The notes: generated from the sequence alone by a model not told the origin. Positions 35,988 to 45,845 are shown, numbered from the stretch's first letter. The stretch is DNA of 64,000 nucleotides from Bacteroidota bacterium (GCA_023458215.1 JAEXAJ010000122.1:39756-103755), one strand, 5' to 3'. Translations and numbers: made by a program.

Positions 35988-37134
35988 CATACTGACTGGT
36001 GTACTACTGGCATTCGGACTACTGATGCCGGTTGTTGTACATGCTGATAGTATCCCTGCCTCCTTGAATAAACTGGAAACGGATATAGACAGCATAGCCC
36101 GGCGTGATAATGTGACTCCTGCCGAACAAAAGGAGAATACGGTGGATGTAAAAGAAATCGTTTTCGGTCATATCGGTGATTCGTACGAGTGGCATATCAC
36201 GACTTGGGGCAAGACGGCTATTACTATTCCGTTGCCTGTTATTGTCTATAGCAAGACTACCGGTTGGCACGTATTCCTCTCTTCACGTTTGGAAGAAAAC
36301 GATGGTAGCTATGAAGGATTCTCTATTGCACCCTCAGGCAGTAAGTATGAGGGAAAAATAGTAGAGCATGATGCTGCCGGAAATGAAATTCGTCCTTGGG
36401 ATATTTCTATCACGAAAGTGACGTTGTCATTGCTTATCAATAGCGTATTGTTGCTTGTCATTATTCTGGCAGTGGCACATTGGTATCGCAAGCATCCACA
36501 GGACAGTGCAGCACCGGGTGGCTTTATCGGATTTATGGAGATGTTTATTATGATGGTGAACGACGATATTATTAAGAGCTGTGTAGGTCCTAAATATAGA
36601 AAATTTGCACCTTATTTGCTGACGGCGTTTTTCTTCATCTTTATTAATAATATAATGGGGCTGATACCCTTCTTTCCGGGTGGTGCCAATGTAACGGGAA
36701 ATATAGCGATCACGATGGTGCTTGCACTCTTTACGTTCGTTGCTGTAAATTTATTCGGTACGAAAACATATTGGAAGGAAATATTTTGGCCGGATGTGCC
36801 TTGGTGGTTAAAGGTTCCTATACCGATGATGCCGTTCATCGAGTTCTTCGGAATCCTGACGAAACCGTTTGCCTTGATGATTCGTCTTTTTGCCAATATG
36901 TTGGCAGGACACATGGCAATGCTGGTACTTACTTGCCTAATCTTTATTTCGGCAAGCATGGGACCTGTACTTAATGGAACTTTAACCGTAGCTTCCGTGC
37001 TATTCAATATCTTTATGAATGCACTGGAATTACTGGTAGCCTTTATTCAAGCTTATGTATTCACTATGCTATCCGCTGTATTTATCGGACTGGCACAAGA
37101 AGAACATAAGGAAGAGAAAAAAGTGATAAAATGA
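35971..37134 (+). CDS. atpB: F-type ATP synthase subunit a
   Basis: At 387 residues this is longer than the 260-290 typical of other phyla because of an N-terminal signal-like segment (LTGVLLAFGLLMPVVVHAD) and a periplasmic domain of about 120 residues. The membrane part carries PYLLTAFFFIFINNIMGLIPFFPGG, the catalytic arginine in KPFALMIRLFANMLAGHMAML, and ALELLVAFIQAYVFTMLSAVFIG at the end. It forms the two ion half-channels next to the c-ring. The extended form is normal for Bacteroidetes. Confidence 0.97.
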   Translation: MRQLRNILTGVLLAFGLLMPVVVHADSIPASLNKLETDIDSIARRDNVTPAEQKENTVDVKEIVFGHIGDSYEWHITTWGKTAITIPLPVIVYSKTTGWHVFLSSRLEENDGSYEGFSIAPSGSKYEGKIVEHDAAGNEIRPWDISITKVTLSLLINSVLLLVIILAVAHWYRKHPQDSAAPGGFIGFMEMFIMMVNDDIIKSCVGPKYRKFAPYLLTAFFFIFINNIMGLIPFFPGGANVTGNIAITMVLALFTFVAVNLFGTKTYWKEIFWPDVPWWLKVPIPMMPFIEFFGILTKPFALMIRLFANMLAGHMAMLVLTCLIFISASMGPVLNGTLTVASVLFNIFMNALELLVAFIQAYVFTMLSAVFIGLAQEEHKEEKKVIK

Positions 37135-37166
37135 TAATTGAGAATATCAAAATATAAACCATTTAA

Positions 37167-37436
<270 letters not shown>

Positions 37437-37481
37437 CGGATAACCATCTTCCTTTTTAATTTATAATTTAAAATTAAAACT

Positions 37482-37988
37482 ATGTCATTGTTATTACCCG
37501 ATAGTGGTCTGCTATTTTGGATGCTTCTTTCATTCGGCGTAGTGTTTGTAGTGCTTGCCAAATACGGTTTTCCCGTAATTACCAAGATGGTGGAAGGCCG
37601 CAAGACATACATAGATCAGTCGATGGAAGTGGCGCGTGAAGCAAATGCCCAGCTTGCCAAGCTTAAAACGGAAAGTGATGCATTGATCGCTGCTGCCAAC
37701 AAGGAGCAAGGACGCATCTTACGGGAGGCGATGCATGAGCGTGACAAGATTATTGTCGAAGCACGTAAGCAGGCTGAAATTGTCGCCCAAAAAGAGCTGG
37801 AGGATATTAGAGTGCAGATTCAGCAAGAAAAGGAGGAAGCTATCCGGGATATTCGCCGCCAAGTAGCAATCTTGTCTGTGGATATAGCCGAAAAAGTAAT
37901 CCGTAAGAACCTGGATGAAGAGAATGAGCAAATGGAAATGATTGACCGCATGCTTGATGAAGTGCTGGCTGCATCCAAGAATAATTGA
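37482..37988 (+). CDS. atpF: F-type ATP synthase subunit b
   Basis: This 168-residue stator protein has one N-terminal membrane span ([18 protein letters not shown]) and a long charged coiled coil ([20 protein letters not shown]... to [27 protein letters not shown]), the peripheral stalk that binds delta and alpha. The length is usual. It lies between atpE and atpH; the gap to atpH contains a perfect 14-bp inverted repeat. Confidence 0.96.
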   Translation: MSLLLPDSGLLFWMLLSFGVVFVVLAKYGFPVITKMVEGRKTYIDQSMEVAREANAQLAKLKTESDALIAAANKEQGRILREAMHERDKIIVEARKQAEIVAQKELEDIRVQIQQEKEEAIRDIRRQVAILSVDIAEKVIRKNLDEENEQMEMIDRMLDEVLAASKNN

Positions 37989-37991
37989 AAG

Positions 37992-38041
37992 AGTGATTAG
38001 TGATTTGTTATGAAGTCATTGATTACTAATCACTAATCACT
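37992..38041. repeat. Inverted repeat between atpF and atpH
   Basis: AGTGATTAGTGATT (37992-38005) and AATCACTAATCACT (38028-38041) pair perfectly over 14 bp. The left arm begins 4 bases after the atpF stop. Confidence 0.8.
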
Positions 38042-38062
38042 AACAACTAATCACTAAAAAAG

Positions 38063-38623
38063 ATGGATATAGGAATTGTTTCGATGCGATATGCGAAGGC
38101 ATTGATGGAATATGTCAAGAGCACGGGAACGGAAGAACTGATCTACAAAGAGTTCTGCATGTTATCCCGGAGTCTTGAGAAGCATCCGGATTTGCGTATG
38201 GCGCTTGATAACCCCATTTTGACGATTCGTGAAAAGTTCTCGTTGATATGCACCGCCGCTGTGGGCAACGCTGCGCCCGGACGTGAATTTACCCGTTTTA
38301 TCACGCTAGTACTAAAGAATCGTCGTGAAAGTTTCTTGCAATACATTTGCCTGAGCTTTTTGAATTTGTACCGGAAAGACAAGCATATCGGTATTGCCAA
38401 ACTGACTACTGCTGTTCCTGTAAGCAAGAGTGTGGAAGATCGTATCAGAAACAGTGCCTCTTCCTTACTACATGCCCACATGGAGTTGCAAACTGAAGTG
38501 GATCCGTCTATTGAAGGTGGCTTTATTTTCGACATTAACGATGTTCGGCTCGATGCCAGTATCGCTACACAACTCAAGAGGGTGAAACAACAGTTTATTG
38601 ACAAGAATAGAAGAATCGTATAG
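38063..38623 (+). CDS. atpH: F-type ATP synthase subunit delta
   Basis: The 186-residue OSCP/delta subunit joins the b stalk to the F1 head. It has the N-terminal helical bundle (MRYAKALMEYVKS, with SRSLEKHPDLRMALDNPILT) and the C-terminal signature ELQTEVDPSIEGGFIFDINDVRLDASI. The length and motifs are normal. A perfect 26-bp inverted repeat follows directly after its stop codon. Confidence 0.95.
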   Translation: MDIGIVSMRYAKALMEYVKSTGTEELIYKEFCMLSRSLEKHPDLRMALDNPILTIREKFSLICTAAVGNAAPGREFTRFITLVLKNRRESFLQYICLSFLNLYRKDKHIGIAKLTTAVPVSKSVEDRIRNSASSLLHAHMELQTEVDPSIEGGFIFDINDVRLDASIATQLKRVKQQFIDKNRRIV

Positions 38624-38624
38624 T

Positions 38625-38726
38625 AGTTATAAGTTATTAGTTATAAGTTATTTGCTATGAATATGTGTAGCATTTCTTTAAACTTATAACTAACGACTTA
38701 TAACTTATAACTAATAACTTATAACT
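38625..38726. repeat. Perfect 26-bp inverted repeat between atpH and atpA
   Basis: Arms at 38625-38650 and 38701-38726 (core AGTTATAAGTTATTAG) pair without mismatch around a 50-base loop. The left arm starts 2 bases after the atpH stop and the right arm ends 7 bases before the atpA ATG. The same arm sequence recurs between atpA and atpG. Confidence 0.9.
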
Positions 38727-38733
38727 AACAATT

Positions 38734-40320
38734 ATGTTGTCTGAAAATATAAAAGTAAGCGAAGTATCCGATGTCCTGCGCAAACAGCTGGAGGGGATTG
38801 ATACCCGCGTGCAGCTGGACGAGATCGGTACTGTGCTCCAGGTAAGTGACGGTGTGGCGCGTATCTACGGGTTACGTAATGCCGAGGCCAATGAGTTGCT
38901 GGAGTTCGACAATGGCATCAAGGCAATTGTGATGAACCTTGAAGAAGATAACGTTGGTGCGGTATTGCTGGGGCCTACCGATAAGATAAAGGAGGGTTTC
39001 GTAGTGAAACGTACGAAGCGCATTGCTTCTATTATGGTAGGCGAGGGAATGCTTGGACGCGTTATCGACCCATTGGGTGCACCACTTGATGGCAAAGGAC
39101 TGATTGGCGGTGAACTTTGTGATATGCCGTTGGAACGTAAAGCCCCGGGGGTCATCTTTCGTCAACCGGTGAATCAACCGTTGCAAACAGGATTGAAAGC
39201 GGTAGATGCTATGATTCCTATCGGTCGTGGGCAGCGCGAGCTGATTATCGGTGACCGTCAGACAGGGAAAACTGCTATTGCTATTGATACTATAATCAAC
39301 CAACGCGCTAATTTTGAAGCAGGCGATCCGGTATATTGTATCTATGTCGCTATCGGTCAAAAAGGTTCTACGGTTGCATCTATTGTAAATACATTGCGTG
39401 AGTATGGTGCTATGGACTATACCATTGTCGTTGCAGCTACGGCGGGTGACCCTGCTGCCATGCAGTATTATGCTCCGTTTGCTGGTGCTGCTATCGGTGA
39501 GTATTTTCGTGATACGGGTCGTCATGCTTTGGTGGTTTACGATGACTTGTCAAAGCAGGCGGTTGCCTACCGTGAGGTTTCTTTGATTCTCCGCCGTCCG
39601 TCAGGTCGTGAAGCATATCCGGGTGATATTTTCTACTTGCACTCCCGTTTGTTGGAGCGTGCGGCAAGAATTATCAATCAGGAAGAAGTAGCCCGTGAGA
39701 TGAATGATTTGCCGGATAGTCTGAAAGGTAAAGTGAAGGGGGGCGGTTCATTGACTGCATTGCCTATCATTGAAACGCAAGCCGGTGACGTATCTGCGTA
39801 TATTCCGACGAATGTAATTTCTATTACGGACGGTCAGATATTCTTGGATACGAACCTCTTTAATCAAGGTAACCGTCCGGCTATTGATGTAGGTATCTCC
39901 GTGAGCCGTGTAGGAGGTAATGCTCAAATCAAGGCAATGAAAAAGGTAGCAGGCACGCTGAAGATAGATCAGGCACAGTATCGAGAACTGGAAGCATTTA
40001 CCAAGTTCAGTGGTGACATGGACCCTGTTACCGCATTGACTATCGACAAGGGCCAAAAAAACACTCGCTTGTTGGTACAGCCCCAATACTGTCCGATGCC
40101 TGTAGAAAAACAAATCGCTATTCTTTACTGTGGCACCCATGGTTTATTGAAGAACGTACCTTTGGATAAAGTTCGCGAATTTGAAAGCAATTTCCTCGAA
40201 TATCTAGAAATGAACCATCGTGATGACGTTCTCGACATACTAAAAACTGGTATTATCAACGAAGAGGTCAGCAAGAAGATTGAGGAGACGGCGATGACGA
40301 TTGCAAATCAATTCATGTAA
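38734..40320 (+). CDS. atpA: F-type ATP synthase subunit alpha
   Basis: The 528-residue non-catalytic nucleotide-binding subunit has the Walker A motif GDRQTGKT near residues 172-179, the alpha signature [35 protein letters not shown], the arginine-finger region [17 protein letters not shown] and the C-terminal helical domain. It alternates with beta in the F1 hexamer. Inverted repeats of the same sequence flank the gene on both sides. Confidence 0.98.
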   Translation: MLSENIKVSEVSDVLRKQLEGIDTRVQLDEIGTVLQVSDGVARIYGLRNAEANELLEFDNGIKAIVMNLEEDNVGAVLLGPTDKIKEGFVVKRTKRIASIMVGEGMLGRVIDPLGAPLDGKGLIGGELCDMPLERKAPGVIFRQPVNQPLQTGLKAVDAMIPIGRGQRELIIGDRQTGKTAIAIDTIINQRANFEAGDPVYCIYVAIGQKGSTVASIVNTLREYGAMDYTIVVAATAGDPAAMQYYAPFAGAAIGEYFRDTGRHALVVYDDLSKQAVAYREVSLILRRPSGREAYPGDIFYLHSRLLERAARIINQEEVAREMNDLPDSLKGKVKGGGSLTALPIIETQAGDVSAYIPTNVISITDGQIFLDTNLFNQGNRPAIDVGISVSRVGGNAQIKAMKKVAGTLKIDQAQYRELEAFTKFSGDMDPVTALTIDKGQKNTRLLVQPQYCPMPVEKQIAILYCGTHGLLKNVPLDKVREFESNFLEYLEMNHRDDVLDILKTGIINEEVSKKIEETAMTIANQFM

Positions 40321-40321
40321 A

Positions 40322-40433
40322 TAGTTATAAGTTATTAGTTATAAGTTATTTGTTGCAAATAGCCGATTAAAAAAGCTTTTCATGCAAGCAGTACTTTCAT
40401 AACTAATAACTTATAACTAATAACTTATAACTA
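40322..40433. repeat. Perfect 28-bp inverted repeat between atpA and atpG
   Basis: Arms at 40322-40349 and 40406-40433 pair without mismatch and contain the same AGTTATAAGTTATTAG core as the repeat before atpA. The right arm ends 6 bases before the atpG ATG. Extra part-copies (AACTAATAAC) overlap the right arm. Confidence 0.9.
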
Positions 40434-40439
40434 AAAAAA

Positions 40440-41330
40440 ATGGCTTCACTGAAAGAGGTAAAAAATAGAATTAACTCCGTCAAGAGTACGCGTCAGATTA
40501 CATCGGCTATGAAGATGGTAGCATCCGCTAAGTTGCACAAGGCGCAGGGGCGAATTGAAAATATGTTGCCTTATCAACGGAAGTTGAATGAGATTCTGAC
40601 TAACTTCTTGCGAACGGATGCTTCGGTTGAATCACCTTATACGGATGTAAGACCTGTGACGCGGGTGGCAATTGTGGCATTTTCATCCAATAGCTCGTTA
40701 TGTGGCGCATACAATTCGAATGTAGCTAAAATGTTGGAACGAACTCTGGCGGATTATCAGTCGTTGGGTAAAGAGAATATCTTGCTTTATCCGGTGGGGA
40801 AGAAAGTTGAAGAAGCTGTAAAGAAGCTGGGTTATGAACCTCAGGGCAGTTATCAGGTAATGGCGGACAAACCGGCGTATAAGGAAGCGTATGAACTGGC
40901 CGGCAAACTGATGGAAGAATTTGTAGAGAAGCGCATCGACCATGTGGATTTGGTTTACCATCACTTTAAATCTATGGGTACGCAAGTATTGCTTCGTGAG
41001 AACTATCTGCCCATTAATTTAACGCAGGTTGCTGAAGAGGCTGCCGAGGGTTCGGAGAAGCCGTCAAGAGGATTTAATAATGATTACATTGTTGAACCGT
41101 CGGTGGGTGAGTTGATATCAGAACTCTTGCCTAAAGTACTTAGTCAGAAGATATTCACTGTATTACTTGACTCAAATGCTTCCGAACATGCTGCCCGTAC
41201 GCTTGCTATGCAGACGGCTACGGACAATGCTAACGAACTGATACAAGATTTGACAAAGCAGTATAACAAAAGCCGTCAACAGGCCATTACTAACGAGCTG
41301 CTCGATATTATCGGTGGCAGTTTGAAATAA
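40440..41330 (+). CDS. atpG: F-type ATP synthase subunit gamma
   Basis: The 296-residue rotor shaft shows the N-terminal helix LKEVKNRINSVKSTRQITSAMKMVASAKL, which binds inside the F1 cavity, and the C-terminal helix ALAMQTATDNANELIQDLTKQYNKSRQQAITNELLDIIGG. The central domain begins at RVAIVAFSSNSSLCGAYN. It is the last gene of the operon; no strong terminator is visible behind it, so some read-through toward the helicase gene is possible. Confidence 0.97.
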   Translation: MASLKEVKNRINSVKSTRQITSAMKMVASAKLHKAQGRIENMLPYQRKLNEILTNFLRTDASVESPYTDVRPVTRVAIVAFSSNSSLCGAYNSNVAKMLERTLADYQSLGKENILLYPVGKKVEEAVKKLGYEPQGSYQVMADKPAYKEAYELAGKLMEEFVEKRIDHVDLVYHHFKSMGTQVLLRENYLPINLTQVAEEAAEGSEKPSRGFNNDYIVEPSVGELISELLPKVLSQKIFTVLLDSNASEHAARTLAMQTATDNANELIQDLTKQYNKSRQQAITNELLDIIGGSLK

Positions 41331-41365
41331 AATGAGAAATAGGACAGAGATAATGAAATAAGCAC

Positions 41366-41373
41366 TATCTTTG
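41366..41373 (+). promoter_or_regulatory. Putative -7 element upstream of the helicase gene
   Basis: TATCTTTG, 34 bases before a short ATG frame at 41407 and about 170 bases before the helicase start. Confidence 0.5.
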
Positions 41374-41406
41374 TTCTATTATCGTAAATATAAAGAGGAA
41401 AAAGAT

Positions 41407-41530
41407 ATGGCAGCAATGGATTATCTTTCCTCATTTGTATTTGGTTTGCATATACGATAAGTCTGAACGTGAAAGCATGACTATAGATGAAATCCACAGT
41501 ATTTTGAAAGAGAGTGGATTGACAGAATAA
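41407..41530 (+). pseudogene. Possible small protein split by a frameshift, before the helicase gene
   Basis: ATG at 41407 opens a 17-codon frame (MAAMDYLSSFVFGLHIR, stop TAA at 41458). Skipping one base at that stop continues as KSERESMTIDEIHSILKESG and LTE to the TAA at 41528-41530, 11 bases before the helicase start. The joined 40-residue peptide looks like a credible small helical protein, but I cannot tie it to a family. It may instead be an untranslated leader. Confidence 0.3.
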
Positions 41531-41541
41531 ATAATTATATA

Positions 41542-43755
41542 ATGGAGGAAAATCCTGAGATAGCGCTTGCATGGCAATTTATTGAAAACACAGGCACTCA
41601 TCTATTTTTGACCGGTAAAGCAGGTACCGGTAAAACAACTTTCCTGCGGAGATTGAAATCAGAGAGTCCGAAACGGATGATTGTACTTGCACCGACGGGA
41701 ATTGCCGCTATTAATGCAGGCGGCATCACTATCCACTCCTTTTTCCAGTTGCCTTTTGCGCCATACGTGCCGGAGAGTTCGTTTAGTTCGAAAGAAGGAA
41801 CTCCTAAATACCGCTTCCGGTTTGGTAAGGAGAAAATCAATATAATGCGTAGTATAGACTTGCTGGTGATTGATGAAATCAGTATGGTACGTGCCGATTT
41901 GCTGGATTCAATAGATGCGGTATTGCGACGATTTCGCGACCGGAACAAACCTTTCGGCGGGGTACAATTGTTGATGATAGGCGATCTTCAGCAGCTTGCT
42001 CCCGTAGTGAAAGACGATGAGTGGCAGATGTTGAGCAAGTACTACGAAACGCCTTACTTCTTCTCCAGCCAAGCGTTGAAACAAACAGAACATTGCACCA
42101 TCGAACTGAAAACCGTTTATCGTCAAAGTGATGGTAGTTTCCTGAAATTACTGAACTGCATACGGGAAAATCGTTGTGACGAACAAGTGCTAAATGCGTT
42201 GAACAGCCGATATATTCGCGGCTTTGAACCTCGCAAAGAAGAAGGATATATCCGATTGGTTACACATAACTATCAAGCTCAACGTATCAACGACCACGAA
42301 CTGGAACAGCTTCCCGGTCGTTCTTTCGCCTTTCGTGCAACGATAGATGGAAAATTCCCCGAATACTCTTATCCTACGGACGAAGTGCTGGAATTGAAAC
42401 GAGGTGCTCAGGTCATGTTCGTGAAGAATGATACTTCGGGCGATCATCGTTTTTATAACGGTATGATCGGAGAGGTGATGGATGTATCATCGAATTTTAT
42501 TGAGGTGCGTAGTAAGGACAGTGACGAATCATTTGTGCTGCAAGAAGAGGAATGGACGAATGCCAAATATGTGCTGGACGAAGAAACGAAAGAGATCACG
42601 GAAGATATTGAGGGGACTTTCAGGCAATATCCCCTCAAACTAGCTTGGGCAATAACGATTCATAAAAGTCAAGGCTTGACATTTGAACATGCTATTATCG
42701 ACGCCAGTGCTTCGTTTGCCCACGGGCAGACGTATGTTGCTTTGAGCCGTTGCCGAACGTTGGAAGGGTTGGTGCTTAGTGCTCCCTTGTCCGCAAGAGC
42801 AATTATTAGTGACAATGCGGTAGACGTGTTTACGACCGAAGCACGAAGAAACGAACCGGATGAGAAACGTTTCCGCTCGTTGCAGCAAACTTATTTTTTG
42901 GAATTATTATCCGGCCTGTTCGACTTTCAGCCGATAGAGCAAGCTTTAAGGCGATATGTACGGCTTGTTGATGAACATCTATACAAACTATTCCCCAGGC
43001 AACTGGCTGTATATAAAGAAGAGACGGAGAGATTTCATGAAAAGGTGACGAAGGTTGCCCAAAAGTTTAGTTTGCAATACACCCGTCTGATTGATGCGGC
43101 ACAGGATTATGCTACGGATGAGACTTTGCAGACTCGCATTCATTCCGGAGCGGAATACTTTAAAAAAGAGATGCGCCCGTTGTATATGGCTCTAGTGCGG
43201 GTTGCACCTCTCGAAGCTGATAATCGTGAACTGAAAAAGAAATTGAAAGATGGGCATGAAGAGCTAAGGGACTCTTTTCTGTTGAAGGATGATTTGCTGG
43301 ACTATGTTATAAATCAAGGTTTCCATACCGGTGAGTATTTGAAGCAGAAAGCAATATTATCTATTGAAGATTCAGGAAAACCTATTTCGGGAAAAGAGGA
43401 TTTGCGCCGTAGGGGAGGCAAAACGAGAGAAATGGATAAACCTGTTTCGGAACGCAAAAAGAGAGAGAGTGCTCCGGTTGCGGAAGTTTCGTCGGATGTA
43501 CTGCATCCCGAACTCTATAACCGCTTGGTGGCGTGGCGTAATGCAGAAGCTTCACAACTAGGGTTACCTGTATATACTGTAATTCAACAAAAAGCTATTT
43601 TGGGTATCAGTAATTTGTTACCTTCGGATAAAACGATGCTCGTACGCATTCCTTACTTCGGCAAGAAAGGGGTAGAGAAGTATGGGGATCTCATCCTTGA
43701 GATGGTACGCACCTATCGAAAAGAAAAAGGGTTGGCTGAACCGGAATTATTGTAA
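41542..43755 (+). CDS. PIF1-like helicase with C-terminal HRDC domain
   Basis: The 737-residue protein is a superfamily 1B helicase. The Walker A motif is TGKAGTGKTTFL near residues 26-37, Walker B is LLVIDEISMVRADLLDSIDAVL, and motif III is LLMIGDLQQLAPVV. Motif VI is in WAITIHKSQGLTFEHAIIDAS and TYVALSRCRTLEGLVL. The PIF1 signature is APTGIAAINAGGITIHSFF. The end carries an HRDC-like region (ELYNRLVAWRNAEASQLGLPVYTVIQ... to FGKKGVEKYGDLILEM), as in RecQ proteins, which helps bind DNA. It probably unwinds G-quadruplex or replication intermediates. It is a single gene; a tandem array with a large inverted repeat lies downstream. Confidence 0.93.
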   Translation: MEENPEIALAWQFIENTGTHLFLTGKAGTGKTTFLRRLKSESPKRMIVLAPTGIAAINAGGITIHSFFQLPFAPYVPESSFSSKEGTPKYRFRFGKEKINIMRSIDLLVIDEISMVRADLLDSIDAVLRRFRDRNKPFGGVQLLMIGDLQQLAPVVKDDEWQMLSKYYETPYFFSSQALKQTEHCTIELKTVYRQSDGSFLKLLNCIRENRCDEQVLNALNSRYIRGFEPRKEEGYIRLVTHNYQAQRINDHELEQLPGRSFAFRATIDGKFPEYSYPTDEVLELKRGAQVMFVKNDTSGDHRFYNGMIGEVMDVSSNFIEVRSKDSDESFVLQEEEWTNAKYVLDEETKEITEDIEGTFRQYPLKLAWAITIHKSQGLTFEHAIIDASASFAHGQTYVALSRCRTLEGLVLSAPLSARAIISDNAVDVFTTEARRNEPDEKRFRSLQQTYFLELLSGLFDFQPIEQALRRYVRLVDEHLYKLFPRQLAVYKEETERFHEKVTKVAQKFSLQYTRLIDAAQDYATDETLQTRIHSGAEYFKKEMRPLYMALVRVAPLEADNRELKKKLKDGHEELRDSFLLKDDLLDYVINQGFHTGEYLKQKAILSIEDSGKPISGKEDLRRRGGKTREMDKPVSERKKRESAPVAEVSSDVLHPELYNRLVAWRNAEASQLGLPVYTVIQQKAILGISNLLPSDKTMLVRIPYFGKKGVEKYGDLILEMVRTYRKEKGLAEPELL

Positions 43756-43849
43756 TGCATGATATTATACTTTACGCGGGAAAGGTTTTGTGCATAATGC
43801 TATAGACAGGAACTTATTCAAACTATAGCCTATTTTAAGTTCAATCTTC

Positions 43850-43929
43850 GTTCAAAGCTTGCGAACGTATATTCAAGCCTTGCGAACGTATGTTCAAGCG
43901 TTGCAAATATACGTTCGCAAGCTTTGAAC
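43850..43929. repeat. 21-bp tandem units closed by a perfect 19-bp inverted repeat
   Basis: Units with the word TTCAAGCNTTGC begin at 43851, 43872 and 43893, each 21 bases apart. The first unit (GTTCAAAGCTTGCGAACGT, 43850-43868) recurs as its exact reverse complement at 43911-43929, so the whole block can fold into a 19-bp hairpin. It lies about 95 bases after the helicase stop and could help end or protect that transcript. Confidence 0.85.
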
Positions 43930-44079
43930 CTATGGTAATTACTAAAGAGTGACACTTTTCTCTTTGAATCTAAGAAGTTTTCTATTAGCATCGAATCATT
44001 TTTATTAATATCTGGTTGTAGGCGGAATAGGTAGGGTAGAAGCGCTTTGTTCATAAAGCGAAAGAAATGAAGCAAAATG

Positions 44080-44182
44080 GTGATAGGGTAATAAAGTAGG
44101 TGATAAGGTGATAAGGTAGCTGTGCTATGTGCCACAGGGTGTTATCCCACTATCACTTTATCACCCAATCACTTTATCACAT
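44080..44182. repeat. GTGATAAGG / TATCACTTT spacer repeat
   Basis: Copies of GGTGATA(A/G)GGT at about 44079-44117 and inverted copies (TATCACTTTATCACCCAATC, about 44150-44169, and on) form a loose dyad. The same words recur at 54651-54703. Confidence 0.65.
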
Positions 44183-44273
44183 TTAGCTCATATCCATATA
44201 GTAATGTGCAAAAAGTGGCTGATAGAAGTATAATTCTTTGTAAAGAGCTTCTTTTAGTAGAGCAATTTTCCTC

Positions 44274-45173
44274 TTAAAGTTCAAACATAAGTTTTATTCC
44301 TTCATCTAATGTATGGGGTTGATATCCTAATTCTTTTTGTGCCTTCTCTATACTTAATCCGCTAAATTGCGGACGTGGTGTTTTTTCTCCCATTTCTTGT
44401 GTCGTGATAGGGCGGATAAGCGTACGGTTTAATCCGAGCGCATCTGCCACACGATAGGCGATATCGGCAATCGTCAGACAATCGCTTCCGCAAATATGAA
44501 AGATACCGTTATGCGGATGCGTTATCAACTTTTCTACTCCTTGCGATATATCTCCCACATAGGTAGGAGTACGCCACTGATCGGAAACGACAAAGATTTC
44601 TTCATTACTTCTCAATCGGTTGGCAACAAGCTGTAGAATATTTCCATGTTGTCCCGGCAGTGCAGCACCATATACCACGACGACACGAACGATAGCATAA
44701 CCGGGACAAATGGCCGCTATCCGCTTTTCGCCTTCCCACTTGGTATGACCGTAGTAATTGACGGGAGCGGGAGCGTCTTCTTCTGTATAAAGTTTATCTG
44801 TACGCCCGCTGAAGACAAAATCAGTAGAGAGATGTATCAATCTACTATTGCATGTCCGGCAATGATGAGCCAAATTTTCTACGGCAGTGATATTGATCGC
44901 ATCCGCTTCTGCGTGGTGCGTCTCGCAATAGTCGGGCACGGAAAGGGCGGAGGTGTTGATTACTACATCTGGCTGTACCTCTTTGAATAGTTTTTCCAAA
45001 GCCTTGTTATCGCATATATCTGTGCGGACAAAATGATAATCTGCCGAACCGGGAGCAATGTCATCGTGCAAGGAACAGCCCGTAACTTGGTAAGATAGAT
45101 TACGGGATAAATCATCAAGGATGCGTCGGCCGGTGAAACCGTTGGCGCCTATAATCAATACTTGTTTTCTCAT
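44274..45173 (-). CDS. RmlD-like sugar-nucleotide reductase (SDR family)
   Basis: A 299-residue extended SDR protein with the NAD(P) loop GANGFTGR at residues 9-16, LSTDFVFSG (the RmlD STDYVFDG motif) near residue 115, and Tyr-x3-Lys in NYYGHTKWEGE. It most resembles dTDP-4-dehydrorhamnose reductase. Proteins like this outside a rml cluster often have unknown sugar substrates, so rfbD is not assigned. It lies 21 bases after a secreted protein gene on the minus strand and probably shares its transcript. Confidence 0.85.
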   Translation of the reverse strand: MRKQVLIIGANGFTGRRILDDLSRNLSYQVTGCSLHDDIAPGSADYHFVRTDICDNKALEKLFKEVQPDVVINTSALSVPDYCETHHAEADAINITAVENLAHHCRTCNSRLIHLSTDFVFSGRTDKLYTEEDAPAPVNYYGHTKWEGEKRIAAICPGYAIVRVVVVYGAALPGQHGNILQLVANRLRSNEEIFVVSDQWRTPTYVGDISQGVEKLITHPHNGIFHICGSDCLTIADIAYRVADALGLNRTLIRPITTQEMGEKTPRPQFSGLSIEKAQKELGYQPHTLDEGIKLMFEL

Positions 45174-45194
45174 GGATAGTGTCTTTTTTCTTTT

Positions 45195-45794
45195 CTAATA
45201 CATTCCATTTCTTCCTTGTTGCACCTCAATCCGTATTCCGAACGAGCCATTGGCGGATTTCAGTTCGAATGCACCTTTGAAATTATTCTTTTCCCAAGGC
45301 AAGGCGGAAGGATTGCGAACTTTCCAGCCATCTTTATCGTATTCGCCATACGTATGAATACTCATGCCGTTCTTTAGCTTGAAACTTCCCATTTGCAGAT
45401 TGGTTGGAGTACCCCAAAAGCCGGTAAGGCCAAAAGGGTTGGAACTAAAGTATTGGGAATTACTGAGAGAGAATATGTTTGAAAGCCCCTGCGAGTAAGT
45501 TACGTCGGGATTCAGTTGAAAGATTCGGCTATAGTCCTTGCTGGCATCGGGTATCTCTAACGTAAATTTGGGAAGTTGGGGAGCTGCCATTTTCATCAAC
45601 CCCATATCTAGTAAGAATCCGTCGAAGTTCTTCACATCCGGCATAAGATTTCGGTCTGAAGGAGGGATGTCGTCAGAGTAAGTACCTTCAGGTACGGCTT
45701 TCGTACGCAGGCTATCGGCAGATATTTCGTTCTGTGCGCTAGCGGCGGAAATTCCTGCAACCAAGGTAAGAATACAGATGAATATTCGTTTCAT
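45195..45794 (-). CDS. Secreted protein of unknown function (Bacteroidetes)
   Basis: A 199-residue protein with a clear signal peptide (MKRIFICILTLVAGISAASAQ, cut after about residue 20). The mature part has many aromatic and Asn/Gly residues (NIFSLSNSQYFSSNPFGLTG, TYGEYDKDGWKVRNPSALPW) and ends in alternating polar/hydrophobic strands, suggesting an all-beta periplasmic or outer-membrane protein. I do not recognise a named domain with certainty. It is the first gene of a two-gene unit with the RmlD-like reductase. Confidence 0.7.
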   Translation of the reverse strand: MKRIFICILTLVAGISAASAQNEISADSLRTKAVPEGTYSDDIPPSDRNLMPDVKNFDGFLLDMGLMKMAAPQLPKFTLEIPDASKDYSRIFQLNPDVTYSQGLSNIFSLSNSQYFSSNPFGLTGFWGTPTNLQMGSFKLKNGMSIHTYGEYDKDGWKVRNPSALPWEKNNFKGAFELKSANGSFGIRIEVQQGRNGMY

Positions 45795-45845
45795 ATCTTC
45801 ACTACTATTTCAGTTTATGTCCAGAGCATGTAGGAACGGACTGAA

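Larger units (their letters stand above)
43756..44273. other. 518-base non-coding region with two repeat families
   Basis: No credible gene: the 101-codon minus frame across it is made by the repeats. It holds the 21-bp array at 43850-43929 and copies of a GTGATAAGG/TATCACTTT repeat at 44080-44182. A small hairpin CGCTTT/AAAGCG is at about 44043-44060. Confidence 0.7.

Noticed and set aside
43830..44135. 101-codon minus-strand frame after the helicase gene
   Set aside because: Half of it is generated by the 21-bp array; it has no start context and no family features.
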